A stretch of 64,000 nucleotides of DNA from Anaeromyxobacter diazotrophicus (GCF_013340205.1 NZ_BJTG01000003.1:248001-312000); one strand, 5' to 3'; positions 41,886 through 52,719 are shown, numbered from the stretch's first letter. Numbers and translations: made by a program. The notes: generated by a model from the sequence alone, not told the origin.

Positions 41886-42706
41886 ACGACTTCTCGCAGC
41901 TCCAGCAGCGCGTCGCGGCGGCCTTCGCCGACCGCGCGCTCTTGTCCCAGGCGGCCACGCGCGAGGCGGTGCTGGCCGCCGTGGAGGCGCTCGACCGCGG
42001 GCAGATCCGCGTGGCCGAGAAGAAGGACGGTCAGTGGGTCGTGAACGCCTGGGTGATGCAGGCGGTGAACCTCTACTTCGGCGTCACCGGCATGGAGGTG
42101 AGCGAGGCCGGCCCCTTCGAGTGGCGCGACAAGATCCCGCTCAAGCAGGGGCTCGAGGCCGCCGGCGTCCGCTCGGTGCCGGGCGCGGTGGCGCGCTACG
42201 GCAGCTACGTGTCGCCCGGCGCGGTGCTCATGCCGAGCTTCGTCAACATCGGCGCCCGCGTCGGCGCCGGGACCATGGTGGACACCTGGGCCACCGTCGG
42301 CTCGTGCGCCCAGGTGGGCGAGAACGTGCACCTCGCCGGCGGCGTGGGCGTGGGCGGCGTGCTCGAGCCGCCCGGCGCGCGCCCCAACATCATCGAGGAC
42401 GGCTGCTTCATCGGCAGCCGCTGCATCATCGTGGAGGGGACGCTGGTCGAGGAGGACTGCGTCCTCGGCGCCAACGTGGTCATCACCGGCTCGACGCCCA
42501 TCATCGACGTCACCGGCCCGACCGAGGTGGTGCACAAGGGCCGCGTCCCGGCGCGCTCGGTGGTGATCCCCGGCACGCGCCCGAAGCAGTATCCGGCCGG
42601 CACCTTCTACATCCCGTGCGCCCTGATCGTCGGGAAGCGCACCGCCTCGACCGACAAGAAGGTCTCGCTCAACCAGGCGCTGCGCGACTTCGAGGTCCAG
42701 GTCTGA
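41882..42706 (+). CDS. dapD: Tetrahydrodipicolinate N-succinyltransferase
   Basis: A 274-residue left-handed beta-helix acyltransferase. Hexapeptide repeats run through VSPGAVLMPSFVNIGARVG, EDGCFIGSRCIIVEG and the following turns. The N-terminal helical domain and the FEWRDKIPLK segment are typical of DapD. It uses succinyl-CoA in the succinylase branch of lysine/meso-DAP synthesis, which supplies peptidoglycan. ATG overlaps the dapC stop; the stop TGA overlaps the probable CTG start of dapE. Confidence 0.94.
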   Translation: MNDFSQLQQRVAAAFADRALLSQAATREAVLAAVEALDRGQIRVAEKKDGQWVVNAWVMQAVNLYFGVTGMEVSEAGPFEWRDKIPLKQGLEAAGVRSVPGAVARYGSYVSPGAVLMPSFVNIGARVGAGTMVDTWATVGSCAQVGENVHLAGGVGVGGVLEPPGARPNIIEDGCFIGSRCIIVEGTLVEEDCVLGANVVITGSTPIIDVTGPTEVVHKGRVPARSVVIPGTRPKQYPAGTFYIPCALIVGKRTASTDKKVSLNQALRDFEVQV

Positions 42707-43854
42707 CCGGCCCGGGCGCGCTCGGCGAGGCGCTGGCGGCGCGGACCGAGGCGCTCTGCGCGGTCCGCTCCGTCATCGGCGAGGAGCGCGCCCTGTGCGA
42801 CGCCCTGGAGCGGGAGGCGCGCGCGCGCTTCCCGGCGGTGGAGCGGGTCAAGAACTCGCTGGTGGTCTGGGTCGATGCTCCACCCCCCTCCTCTCCCCCC
42901 CCGGGGGAGAGGGCCGGGGAGAGGGGGCGCGCCGCCACGGATCGCCCGCTGGTCCTCCTCTGCGGCCACCTCGACACCGTCCCCATCCACGCCGCCGACG
43001 AGGGGCGCTTTCCCCGCCGCGAGGGCGAGCGGCTCGTCGCGCCCGGCGCCTCCGACATGAAGAGCGGGGTGGCGGTGGCGCTCGAGCTCGCGGAGCGCCT
43101 CCCCCGCGCCGGGCGCGACCTCGACCTGGGGCTCGTGCTCTACGCGCGGGAAGAAGGGCCCTTCGAGGAGAACGAGCTCGGCGATCTGCTGCGCGACGTG
43201 CCCGCGCTGCGCGGCGCCGCGCTCGCCGTCTGCCTCGAGCCGACCGACGGCGCGGTCCAGCTCGGCTGCGTCGGCTCCCTGCACGCCACCGTCACCTTCA
43301 CCGGCCGCTCGGCGCACTCGGCCCGGCCCTGGCACGGCGAGAACGCGGTGCACAAGGCGGGGGCGCTCCTCGCGCACCTGGCCGGCCGCGCGCCGCGGGA
43401 GGCGGTGAGCGGCGGCCTCGTCTTCCGCGAGGTGATCTCCGCCACCCGCATCGAGGGCGGCCGGGCCCGCAACGTCGTCCCCGACCGCTGCACGCTCAAC
43501 CTCAACTTCCGCTTCGCCCCCGACAAGAGCCTCGAGGCCGCGGCGGAGGAGCTCCGCGCCCTCGCCCGCGACCACGGCGGGGCTGCGGAGGTCACCGATC
43601 TCTCGCCCGCGTGCCCGCCCTGGGCCGACCACCCCCTGGTGCGCCGCCTCCTCGCGCGCACCGGGGCCGCCGCCGAGCCGAAGCAGGCGTGGACCGACGT
43701 GGCGCGCCTGGCGCAGGCGGGGATCCCGGCCGTGAACTTCGGCCCGGGCGCGACCTCGCAGGCGCACCAGGCCGGCGAGTGGGTGGAGCTCGCCGCGATC
43801 GAGCGGTGCTACCGGGCGCTCGAGGCGTTCCTGCGCGCGACCCCGGCGGCCTGA
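42703..43854 (+). CDS. dapE: Succinyl-diaminopimelate desuccinylase (M20 family)
   Basis: A ~383-residue M20 metallopeptidase. Metal-site segments are GHLDTVPIH, APGASDMKSG and REEGPFEENE. The dimerisation domain and the final GPGATSQAHQ are present. The N-terminus needed by the family begins right after the dapD stop, with no in-frame ATG, GTG or TTG until codon ~46. A CTG overlapping the TGA as CTGA (42703) is therefore the likely start, helped by coupling; this is uncertain. A G/C palindrome adds about 20 residues (PPPSSPPPGERAGERGR) between two conserved strands. It removes succinate from N-succinyl-LL-DAP. The order dapC-dapD-dapE completes the branch. Confidence 0.85.
   Translation: MTGPGALGEALAARTEALCAVRSVIGEERALCDALEREARARFPAVERVKNSLVVWVDAPPPSSPPPGERAGERGRAATDRPLVLLCGHLDTVPIHAADEGRFPRREGERLVAPGASDMKSGVAVALELAERLPRAGRDLDLGLVLYAREEGPFEENELGDLLRDVPALRGAALAVCLEPTDGAVQLGCVGSLHATVTFTGRSAHSARPWHGENAVHKAGALLAHLAGRAPREAVSGGLVFREVISATRIEGGRARNVVPDRCTLNLNFRFAPDKSLEAAAEELRALARDHGGAAEVTDLSPACPPWADHPLVRRLLARTGAAAEPKQAWTDVARLAQAGIPAVNFGPGATSQAHQAGEWVELAAIERCYRALEAFLRATPAA
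42886..42931. repeat. Intragenic G/C palindrome in dapE
   Basis: Core arms CCTCTCCCCC and GGGGGAGAGG (42890-42912) with a CCC loop, plus a trailing CCGGGGAGAGGGGG. It is nearly the same as 32597-32637 in the pomX-like gene. It encodes a hydrophilic loop in the catalytic domain. Confidence 0.8.
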
Positions 43855-43857
43855 GCG

Positions 43858-44370
43858 CTACTCCCCCTCGCCCACCAGCCCCTCGGCGTGCCGCAGCATC
43901 CGGTCCAGCCGCGGGCCGAGCCCGGGGCTGAGGCCGACCTCGACGCCCACCAGCCGCCCGCGCGCGTCGAGGGCGAGGAAGGTGGGGAAGTCCCGCAGGC
44001 CGCGCCGCGCCGCGGCGGCGGGGCCGCCGGGCAAGACGAGCGGCCTGCCGGGCGGCGGCCGCTCGGCGAGGCGCTGCTCGAGCGCGGCGCGGTCCTCGTC
44101 CACCGACACCGCGTAGGCGGCGACGCGGGGGTGGCGCGCCAGCACCGCCCGCGCGCGCTCCGCGGCCGGGCCGCAGGGGGCGCACCAGGTGGCCCACACC
44201 TCGACGAGCCGCGGCGGGCCGGGCCCACCCACCACCACCCGCTCGCCGTCCAGGGTCAGCGCGACGAACGGGAGCTCCGCGCGCGCTGCCCAGGAGGGGG
44301 GCACCGCGCGGTGCGCGCAGGCGCCGGAAGCGGCGAGCGCGGCCAGCGCGAGGAGAGGCCGGGGCACCAC
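43858..44370 (-). CDS. Thioredoxin-fold (TlpA-like) exported protein
   Basis: A 170-residue protein with signal peptide (RPLLALAALAASGACAHR) and a thioredoxin fold carrying WATWCAPCG, the CxxC redox site. The TlpA-type pattern continues with a cis-Pro region FPTFLALDARGRLVG. It would reduce or exchange periplasmic disulfides, as in cytochrome c maturation. The start is taken as GTG 44370 close to the signal; an ATG at 44426 would add an Arg-rich 19-residue N-region. It is divergent from yceI. Confidence 0.75.
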   Translation of the reverse strand: MVPRPLLALAALAASGACAHRAVPPSWAARAELPFVALTLDGERVVVGGPGPPRLVEVWATWCAPCGPAAERARAVLARHPRVAAYAVSVDEDRAALEQRLAERPPPGRPLVLPGGPAAAARRGLRDFPTFLALDARGRLVGVEVGLSPGLGPRLDRMLRHAEGLVGEGE

Positions 44371-44485
44371 CCCTAAGCTCCCCTCTCCGCGGCGGCGGCG
44401 CAAGCGCGGAGGGCACGCCCCCTCCATGGCGTTCACCCGCCGCGCGGCGCCGTTAGACCGAACGTCGAAAGGGAGGACCAAGACC

Positions 44486-45121
44486 ATGAGAAGGACGTTC
44501 GCGCTGGCGCTGGCCGCCGCGCTGCCCCTGGCGGCCGCCGCCGAGACCACCACCTGGAACATCGACCCCGCCCACTCCGACAGCTCGTTCGCGGTGAAGC
44601 ACCTCGTCGTCTCGACGGTGCGCGGGCACTTCGGCAAGACCACCGGCACCCTCCACCTCGACGACAAGGACCTGTCGAAGTCGAGCGCCGAGGCGACGGT
44701 GGACACGACCACCATCGACACCCGGGTGGCCGACCGCGACGCCGACCTCAAGTCGGCCAACTTCTTCGACGTGGCGAAGTACCCGGAGATGACCTTCAAG
44801 TCGACCAAGGTCCAGAAGCAGGGGAAGGGCAAGCTGAAGGTCACGGGCGACCTCACCATCAAGGGCACCACGAAGCCGGTCGTGTTCGACGTCACCTACT
44901 CGCAACCGGTGAAGGGGATGAAGGGCGAGGAGCGGCGCGGCTTCAACGGCACCACCCGCATCAACCGGCGCGACTTCGGCCTCACCTGGTCGAAGACCAT
45001 CGAGGCCGGGCCGGTGGTGGCCGACAACGTCGACATCACCCTCGACCTCGAGGCGGTGAAGGCGCAACCCGCCGAGGAGGCCGCGAAGGCGAAGGCCGCG
45101 AACGCCGAGGAGAAGAAGTAG
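44486..45121 (+). CDS. YceI-family periplasmic lipid-binding protein
   Basis: A 211-residue protein. Signal peptide FALALAAALPLAAAAE is followed by a YceI domain: WNIDPAHSDSSFAVKHLVVSTVRGHF, the central FFDVAKYPEMTFKSTKV and RINRRDFGLTWSK near the end. The domain is a lipocalin-like barrel that binds isoprenoids such as polyprenyl chains. A Lys/Ala-rich tail ends AEEKK. Ribosome site GGGAGG lies 9 bp before the ATG. Role here unknown. Confidence 0.9.
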   Translation: MRRTFALALAAALPLAAAAETTTWNIDPAHSDSSFAVKHLVVSTVRGHFGKTTGTLHLDDKDLSKSSAEATVDTTTIDTRVADRDADLKSANFFDVAKYPEMTFKSTKVQKQGKGKLKVTGDLTIKGTTKPVVFDVTYSQPVKGMKGEERRGFNGTTRINRRDFGLTWSKTIEAGPVVADNVDITLDLEAVKAQPAEEAAKAKAANAEEKK

Positions 45122-45248
45122 GCCGGGCCCGGCGGGGCGCCGTCCGCGCGGCGTACCCGCCGGCTCGCCCCCGTCCGCCTCCGCGGCGCGCACCTCCGCG
45201 AAGGTGCAGCGGCGCCGCGGGGCACGGCGGTTGCTTCACCGCCGCGCC

Positions 45249-45932
45249 ATGACGCGCGACTCCACCGCCGAGGCGGTCCTCCTCGATCTCCCGCGCGAAC
45301 GGCTGCTCGCGGCCGGCGCGCGCGCCCTCTCCGACGCGGAGCTGGTCGCGCTGGTGCTCGGCACCGGGCGGGCCGGCCTCTCGGCCCGCGCCGCCGCGCT
45401 CGGGCTGGTGGAGCGGCAGCCGCTCTCGGCCCTGGCCTGGGCCTCGCCGGAGGAGCTCTCGACGGCCCCGGGGATCGGCCTCGCGCGGGCGGCGGCGCTG
45501 GCGGCGGCGTTCGAGCTGGGCCGCCGCGGCGGCTGGTCGCCGCCCCGGCGCGGCGAGCGCTGCCTCGACCCGGGCCGCGTCCACGAGCTGCTCCGCCACG
45601 CCGCCCACGCCGAGCGCGAAGGCTTCCACGTGGTGCTGCTCGACGTCCGCGGGCGGCTGCTCAAGGCGGTGCAGGTGGCGGAGGGGTCACTCAGCCAGTG
45701 CCCGGTCTCGCCGCGCGACGCGCTCAGGCCGGCGGTGCGGGAGGGGGCGCACGGGGTGGTGTTCGCGCACAACCACCCTTCCGGCGATCCGAGCCCCAGC
45801 TCGGAGGACGTGGAGCTCACGGAGCGCCTGCGCGCCGCCGCCGAGCTGGTGGGGGTGCTGGCGCGCGACCACGTCATCGTGGCGGCGGCGGGCTACTACT
45901 CCTTCGTCGAGGCGGGGCGCTGGCGGCGGTAG
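45249..45932 (+). CDS. radC: RadC/JAB-domain protein
   Basis: A 227-residue RadC-family protein. The N-terminal helix-hairpin-helix-like region (ELSTAPGIGLARAAALAAAFELGRR, with cut at Gly) precedes a JAB1/MPN domain with metal site HNHPSGDPSPSSED. Despite the name, a DNA-repair role is not established for the family; such domains are metallohydrolases. No clear partner in the neighbourhood. Confidence 0.9.
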   Translation: MTRDSTAEAVLLDLPRERLLAAGARALSDAELVALVLGTGRAGLSARAAALGLVERQPLSALAWASPEELSTAPGIGLARAAALAAAFELGRRGGWSPPRRGERCLDPGRVHELLRHAAHAEREGFHVVLLDVRGRLLKAVQVAEGSLSQCPVSPRDALRPAVREGAHGVVFAHNHPSGDPSPSSEDVELTERLRAAAELVGVLARDHVIVAAAGYYSFVEAGRWRR

Positions 45933-45954
45933 GGCCGCCGCCAGCGCGCGACCG

Positions 45955-46680
45955 CTACGCGATCCGGAAGCTCGGGTCCCAGCCCAGGTCGCGGACGGCC
46001 TTCTGGACGTCGACGGCGCCGTCCGCCTCGGCCACGTTGTAGACGCCGGGGCGCGCCCTCGTGAGCGCGACCACCGCGGCCCTGGCAGCGGCGTCCACGT
46101 GCACCGACCCCGGCCCGGCCGGAGCGGCGATGCCCGTCCCCGGCCCGTAGAACATCCCGTAGCGCAGGACGACGCCTTCCAGCGGCGCGTCCAGCACCTG
46201 CCGCTCGAGGCGGAGGACGCCGGTCACCGTCCCGCCGTACAGGGGGTGCGTCTCCGGCAGGAGCGGGTCCTCCTCCCGATGCGGCGTGGGTCCCTCCGCG
46301 TAGATGAACCCGATGCTCTGGGCGACGAGCCGCCGGGCGCCGGCGCCCACGGCGGCCGCGACGAGGTTGCGCGTGCCCTCGTCCCGCAGGCGCGCGTTGC
46401 GCACCAGGGCGTCGGCCATCTTGCTCGCCTCCAGCGCGTAGGGGAGGTCGGTGAGCTGGTGGAGGACGGCCTCGGGCCGGGCGTCGGCCACGGCCCTCCG
46501 CAGCGCGGCGGCGTCGAAGACGTCGACGACCACCGGCTCGACGCCCATCGCGCGCAGGAGCGGGGCCTTGTCGGCGGACCGCGTGGTGCCGACCACGCGC
46601 CAGCCGTCCGCCACGAGCAGGGGCGCGAGGCGCCGCCCGATCGCGCCCGACGCTCCCGCGAGGAAGATGCACTCGTTCAT
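45955..46680 (-). CDS. NAD-dependent epimerase/dehydratase-fold protein
   Basis: A 241-residue extended-SDR-like protein. It starts with the Rossmann motif GASGAIGRR (residues 9-17) and ends in a short lobe with YNVAEADGAV. A catalytic-type YxxxK is not evident; the middle has SIGFIYAEGPTP. It may be an atypical (NmrA- or epimerase-like) member. The ATG has a strong ribosome site (AAGGAG). Downstream of ftsH with 41 bp between, and an inverted repeat at 46701-46715 suggests its own regulated promoter. Confidence 0.75.
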   Translation of the reverse strand: MNECIFLAGASGAIGRRLAPLLVADGWRVVGTTRSADKAPLLRAMGVEPVVVDVFDAAALRRAVADARPEAVLHQLTDLPYALEASKMADALVRNARLRDEGTRNLVAAAVGAGARRLVAQSIGFIYAEGPTPHREEDPLLPETHPLYGGTVTGVLRLERQVLDAPLEGVVLRYGMFYGPGTGIAAPAGPGSVHVDAAARAAVVALTRARPGVYNVAEADGAVDVQKAVRDLGWDPSFRIA

Positions 46681-46700
46681 CGACGTCTCTCCTTGCTGAC

Positions 46701-46715
46701 GTTCACTGCGTGAAC
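46701..46715. promoter_or_regulatory. Operator-like palindrome GTTCACTGCGTGAAC
   Basis: Perfect 6-bp arms GTTCAC and GTGAAC around TGC, 20 bp upstream of the epimerase-type gene's start on the minus strand and 7 bp after the ftsH stop. The layout suits a TetR- or MarR-type dimer. Regulator not identified. Confidence 0.45.
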
Positions 46716-46721
46716 GCGAGG

Positions 46722-48572
<1,851 letters not shown>

Positions 48573-48667
48573 CGGGGCACCCCTCCGGCCGGCGGGCCGT
48601 GCCGATCACCTAAGCCGGGGCCGGCGGAGCTGCCCTCGCCACGCGGGCCGAGCGAGCGCCCTGCGGC

Positions 48668-51427
48668 CTAGCGCCGCGGCTTCTTCTTCGCGCCGAGCCC
48701 CGCCAGCGCGCGGCGCGCCTCGAGGCCCTCGCGCGACTTCCCGAGCAGCGAGACGGCGCGCCCGAGCTGGCGCCGGGCGGTCGCGGCGTCGCCCTGCGCG
48801 GCCGCCGCCTGGCCGTCGGCCAGCGCCGCCGCGCCGCTGCGCGGGTCGAGCTGGACGGCGCGGTCGCCGGCGCGGCGGGCGGCGTCGGCGTGGCCGCTGG
48901 CGAGCTCGGCCTGCGAGAGCGCGACGAGCCCCTCGCGGTGATCGGGCTGCTCGGCGAGCGCCGCGCCGAGCTCGCGCACGGCGCCCGGCGCGTCGCCCAC
49001 CAGGAGGAGCGTCCGGCCCAGCTCGACCCGCGACGGCGCGTGGTGGGGCGAGCGCGCCACCGCCTGCTCGAGGAGCTCGCGCGACTCGGTCAGCCGGTTG
49101 CGGGCGCGCAGCACGCGCCCGAGGTCGCAGCGCGCGTCGGCGAGCTCCGGGTCGCGGTCGAGCGCGGCGCGCAGCCCCTGCTCGGCGGCGGCGAGCCGGC
49201 CCTCCGACAGGTCGAGGCGCGCCCGGGCCAGCAGGGCGACCGGGTGGGGCGACGGCGCCGCCAGCAGCGCGGAGACGATCGCCGCCGCCTGCTTCTGCCG
49301 CCCGCTCGCGAGCTCCGCCAGCGCCATCCAGGCGGCGGCCTCCGGGGTGGTCTTGCCGTCCCGGCGCGTCGCCTCCAGCTCGGTCCGCGCGGCCTCGGGC
49401 TCGCCCAGCGCGAGCCGCGCGCGGCCGCGGTCGAGGCGCAGGGCGCGGGTGGGCGCGTCGGCGGTCGAGGCGAGGAGCTGCCGGTACAGCCCGCGCTCGA
49501 GCTGCAGCCGCGCCAGGAGCTCGCGGTAGGCGAGCTCGCCGGGGGCGAGCCGCGCCGCGCCCTCGGCCGCGCGCAGGGCGCGGTCGAGCTCGCCGGCGCG
49601 CGCCAGCACCTCCGCCTGGGCGGCCGCCACCCGCGGGTCGGCCGGCTCGCGCGCGGCCGCGGCGGTGAGGCGCGTCACGGCGTCGTTGGTGCGCCCCGCC
49701 AGCGCGAGCAGCCGCGCCAGGGCGAGGTCGAACCGCAGCCGGTCGGCGAGCGCGGGCGGGCTGTCGCGGTCCGCCTCCACCGCCTCGAGCGAGGCCAGCG
49801 CGCGCGGCAGCTCGCGGCCCTGGCGCAGCCGCACCTCGGCCACCCCCAGCGCCGCGCGCGGATGCGTGGCGTGGACGCGCAGGACCGCCTCGTACCGGTC
49901 GAGGGCGGCCTCGAGGTCGCCGCGCTGCGCCTCCAGGTCGCCCAGGGCCGCCACCGCCCGCAGCATGGGCGGCTGGGCCAGCGCCGCCTGCTCGAGGAGC
50001 GGCCGCGCCCGGTCCGGCGCGCGGCGCGCGAGGAAGAGCTCGCCCGCCAGCGCGGCCGAGAGCGGCGTCGCGCCCGGCGCCGCGGCGGCCTGCAAGAGCG
50101 CCTCGGCCGCCGCGCGCTCGTCCCCGCGCTCCGCCACCAGGTACCGCACGGCGGCGGTGCTGGCGCCGGCCCGGCCCGCGCCGAGGAGCTGGCCGGCGCG
50201 GGCGCGTGCCTCGGCGTCGCCGAAGTCGTGCGCGAGGAGCCCGTCCACCTCGGCCGCCAGCGCGGCCGCCTCGAGGTCGTCCGGCGCGCGGGTGCGGACG
50301 AGCGCCAGCACGCCGCTCGCGGCGCGCAGCGCGCCGGCCGTGTCGCGCGCCAGCCCCTTGCGTGCGTCGCCGGCCGAGGCGCGCGCCTCGGCGGCGCGGC
50401 GGTGCGCCCGCACGGTGAGGTAGGTGGCGGCGCCGGCCCCCGCCATGACCGCCAGCGCCGCCGCCACCAGCGCCAGCGCGTGGCGCCGCCAGAAGGAAGG
50501 GCGCGCGGCCTGCTCGGCGAGGAGCTTGGCGCGCAGCTCGTGCTCGTAGGTCTGCGCCGCCTCCTCCGCCTCGCGCGCGGCGGCCTCCTCCTGCGCGCTG
50601 GACCGGCTGGGCAGGGTGAAGGTGCCCGGCAGGGTGAACGTGCCGGACCGGGTGTCGTCGAGGCGCGGCGCGGGGAGCGGGACGGGCGCGGGGCTCGCCT
50701 CCGGCCTGGGCGCCGCGCCCGGCAGGTCGGGGATGAGGGAGAGGAGGGTGCTCGGCTCGGGGGGAGGAGGAGCGCGGCGGAGCGCGGGCGGGCGCGGAGG
50801 CGGCACCCGCGGCGGCGGGGTGGCGGCGGTTGCGGGCGGCGCCGGCGTGAGCACCGGCGGGGATCGCGGGCGCTCGCCGGCGCGCGGGCCCGGCTCCGGC
50901 TCTGCGGGCTGCGCCGCGCGCTCCGGCTCCACGGCGGGCTCCGCCGCCGGGGCGGGGGTCGGGGCGGTGGGGGGCTCGGGCTCGGCGGGGTGGGGGGTGA
51001 AGACCTCCTCGGCCTCGGCGGCGGCGCGCGCCTCCTCGAACCAGCGCCGCAGGCGGGCGTCGCCCGGGTGCAGGGCCGTGGCGCGGTCGAGGAGCGGCAG
51101 GGCGCGCGCGCCGAGCCCGGCCTGCACCAGCGCCTCGCCGGCCAGGTCGTACGGGTACGGGCTCGCGGGGTCGGCCGCGACCGCCTGCTCGAAGCGCTCC
51201 AGCGCCTCGTCGCCGCGGCCGAGCGCGAGCAGCGCCTTGGCGGCGACCACCCGCGCCTGGACCGAGTCGGGGTGGTGCTCGAGCCCGCGCTCGCACACCT
51301 CCAGCGCGCGCCCGGCCTCACCCGCGTCGAGCAGCGCCCGGGCCAGCTCGACGAAGATGCGCGAGCGCGGATCGGCCTGGAGGATGCGCTGGTACTTCTC
51401 GATGGCGGGAGGAAGTTCGGAGGCCAT
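48668..51427 (-). CDS. Large TPR-repeat protein with a single membrane helix
   Basis: A 919-residue protein. N-terminal TPRs (~1-115, for example AKALLALGRGDEALERFEQA) are followed by a Pro/Glu-rich linker (~120-290) containing a repeated SGTFTLPGTFTLPS. One transmembrane helix (ALALVAAALAVMAGAGAATYL, ~320-340, broken here by no charged residue) separates this from at least 12 further TPR-like repeats to the end (AARKKKPRR-like basic C-terminus). The topology puts the N-part in the cytoplasm and the C-part in the periplasm, or the reverse. TPRs scaffold protein complexes; partner unknown. It precedes ftsH on the same strand with 95 bp between. Confidence 0.8.
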   Translation of the reverse strand: MASELPPAIEKYQRILQADPRSRIFVELARALLDAGEAGRALEVCERGLEHHPDSVQARVVAAKALLALGRGDEALERFEQAVAADPASPYPYDLAGEALVQAGLGARALPLLDRATALHPGDARLRRWFEEARAAAEAEEVFTPHPAEPEPPTAPTPAPAAEPAVEPERAAQPAEPEPGPRAGERPRSPPVLTPAPPATAATPPPRVPPPRPPALRRAPPPPEPSTLLSLIPDLPGAAPRPEASPAPVPLPAPRLDDTRSGTFTLPGTFTLPSRSSAQEEAAAREAEEAAQTYEHELRAKLLAEQAARPSFWRRHALALVAAALAVMAGAGAATYLTVRAHRRAAEARASAGDARKGLARDTAGALRAASGVLALVRTRAPDDLEAAALAAEVDGLLAHDFGDAEARARAGQLLGAGRAGASTAAVRYLVAERGDERAAAEALLQAAAAPGATPLSAALAGELFLARRAPDRARPLLEQAALAQPPMLRAVAALGDLEAQRGDLEAALDRYEAVLRVHATHPRAALGVAEVRLRQGRELPRALASLEAVEADRDSPPALADRLRFDLALARLLALAGRTNDAVTRLTAAAAREPADPRVAAAQAEVLARAGELDRALRAAEGAARLAPGELAYRELLARLQLERGLYRQLLASTADAPTRALRLDRGRARLALGEPEAARTELEATRRDGKTTPEAAAWMALAELASGRQKQAAAIVSALLAAPSPHPVALLARARLDLSEGRLAAAEQGLRAALDRDPELADARCDLGRVLRARNRLTESRELLEQAVARSPHHAPSRVELGRTLLLVGDAPGAVRELGAALAEQPDHREGLVALSQAELASGHADAARRAGDRAVQLDPRSGAAALADGQAAAAQGDAATARRQLGRAVSLLGKSREGLEARRALAGLGAKKKPRR

Positions 51428-51551
51428 GCCGCGGCCGGCGAGCCTATCACGCCGATCCCGGCGTCACCCCCCGATCATGGCACGGCGCCCATGTGCGACG
51501 GCGGCGCACGGCTGCAGGGCGCGAAGCTCCTGCTCCCCGAGCCAAACGCCA

Positions 51552-52598
51552 TCACTTGAAGCGGCTCGGCACGCGACCGTCGGGGTCGACGGGGTAGCTG
51601 GCGTCACGCCAAGCCTTCCACCGGTCCGCGGCCGGCAGATCGTACCCAGCCTGGGACCAGCGATAGAACTGGTCGAAGTCGTACATCGCCACGGCGTGAC
51701 AGCGGGTGAGCGCGGCCTCGACGAGCTCGCCGGAGAGACCCTGCCGCACGCCCACGTTGGCGAGCGCGAGGGAGGTCTTCGCGACCGGGGGCCGATCCGG
51801 CCTGTTCACGTCCAGTCCCCACGCCCAGGTCAGGTCGGCGTTCCACAGGGTCGCGCCGCAGAGGTCGACGTCCTGCAGGTTCGCGCCTCGGAGATCGGCG
51901 CCGTACAGGGCGACGCCCCTGAGATCGAACCCGCGCAGGTTTGCATCGCGCAGGCACTGCTTGCCCGAATGCACCGCTTCGCGCACCGCGTCGATCTGCT
52001 GTTCGAGGACCTGATCCGGACGGCCCAGGGTCGCGAAGAGCGGCTGGTGAGGCCGAGCGGCGAGCCGCGCACGGCAGGCTCGCACGGCCGCGTCGGGATC
52101 GTCTCCGGTGAGGCAGCCGAAATCTGCGGCAGGCAGAGGCTTCTGCCGGGTCGAATCGCCCAGCATGTGCGCCACGCGCGTCACCACGCCCCAATCGCCT
52201 CCCTTTCCGAAGAGGAGCGAGGAGATGTCCGGGTCGCAGCGGTGTCCGTGCCGACGCCAGGCCGTCGAGGCTCCGATGGCGCTGGCGGCTCCGTTCCGGA
52301 CCGGCTCGGAGTCGCTCAGGAGCAGCGAGGAGACGAGCTCGGCGATGACGTGGTCGTCGCGCGTGGAGTTCTTCCACATCGCGCTGACCGCGGCGATGCC
52401 GGTCACCTGCCTGGATGGATTCGAGTCGCTGGCGAGCGTGATGAACTGCTGGAACTGGTCGTTCCACTTCTGACGCTCGTCGGACCAGTAGGCGCCGAGC
52501 TCCCGGATCGCCGTGACGAGCGTGACGAGCAGCGCGACGACCGCCGTCGTCCGCGGCCAAGATCTCGACCAAAACGCGCTGTCCTGTTCCGCCGGCAC
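51552..52598 (-). CDS. Membrane-anchored pentapeptide-repeat protein
   Basis: A 348-residue protein starting GTG. An N-terminal membrane helix (TAVVALLVTLVTAI, ~18-32) is followed by a helical region with HEAT-like character (~45-135). A short run of pentapeptide repeats (LRDANLRGFDLRGVALYGAD and onward, ~215-260) shows the A(D/N)LxG pattern. A C-terminal domain ends GRVPSRFK. Base composition is slightly less G/C-rich than its neighbours, so it may be a later acquisition. Function unknown. Confidence 0.75.
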   Translation of the reverse strand: MPAEQDSAFWSRSWPRTTAVVALLVTLVTAIRELGAYWSDERQKWNDQFQQFITLASDSNPSRQVTGIAAVSAMWKNSTRDDHVIAELVSSLLLSDSEPVRNGAASAIGASTAWRRHGHRCDPDISSLLFGKGGDWGVVTRVAHMLGDSTRQKPLPAADFGCLTGDDPDAAVRACRARLAARPHQPLFATLGRPDQVLEQQIDAVREAVHSGKQCLRDANLRGFDLRGVALYGADLRGANLQDVDLCGATLWNADLTWAWGLDVNRPDRPPVAKTSLALANVGVRQGLSGELVEAALTRCHAVAMYDFDQFYRWSQAGYDLPAADRWKAWRDASYPVDPDGRVPSRFK

Positions 52599-52681
52599 GG
52601 CTTCGCCGACAGTCTACTCAGGGTGGAACGGGCGTCGCGTGCTCCCGGAGGGCCTCCGCCAGGCAGGGGATCCCAGGAACG

Positions 52682-52719
52682 ACAGGACGACCGAGAGGGA
52701 GGTCTCTCGGCCGTCCTGT
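52682..52719 (-). terminator. Long hairpin downstream of ssb
   Basis: A 16-bp stem, ACAGGACGACCGAGAG with CTCTCGGCCGTCCTGT (one mismatch), and 6-nt loop, 80 bp beyond the ssb stop and ahead of the pentapeptide gene. No T-tract. It probably ends or stabilises the ssb transcript. Confidence 0.55.
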
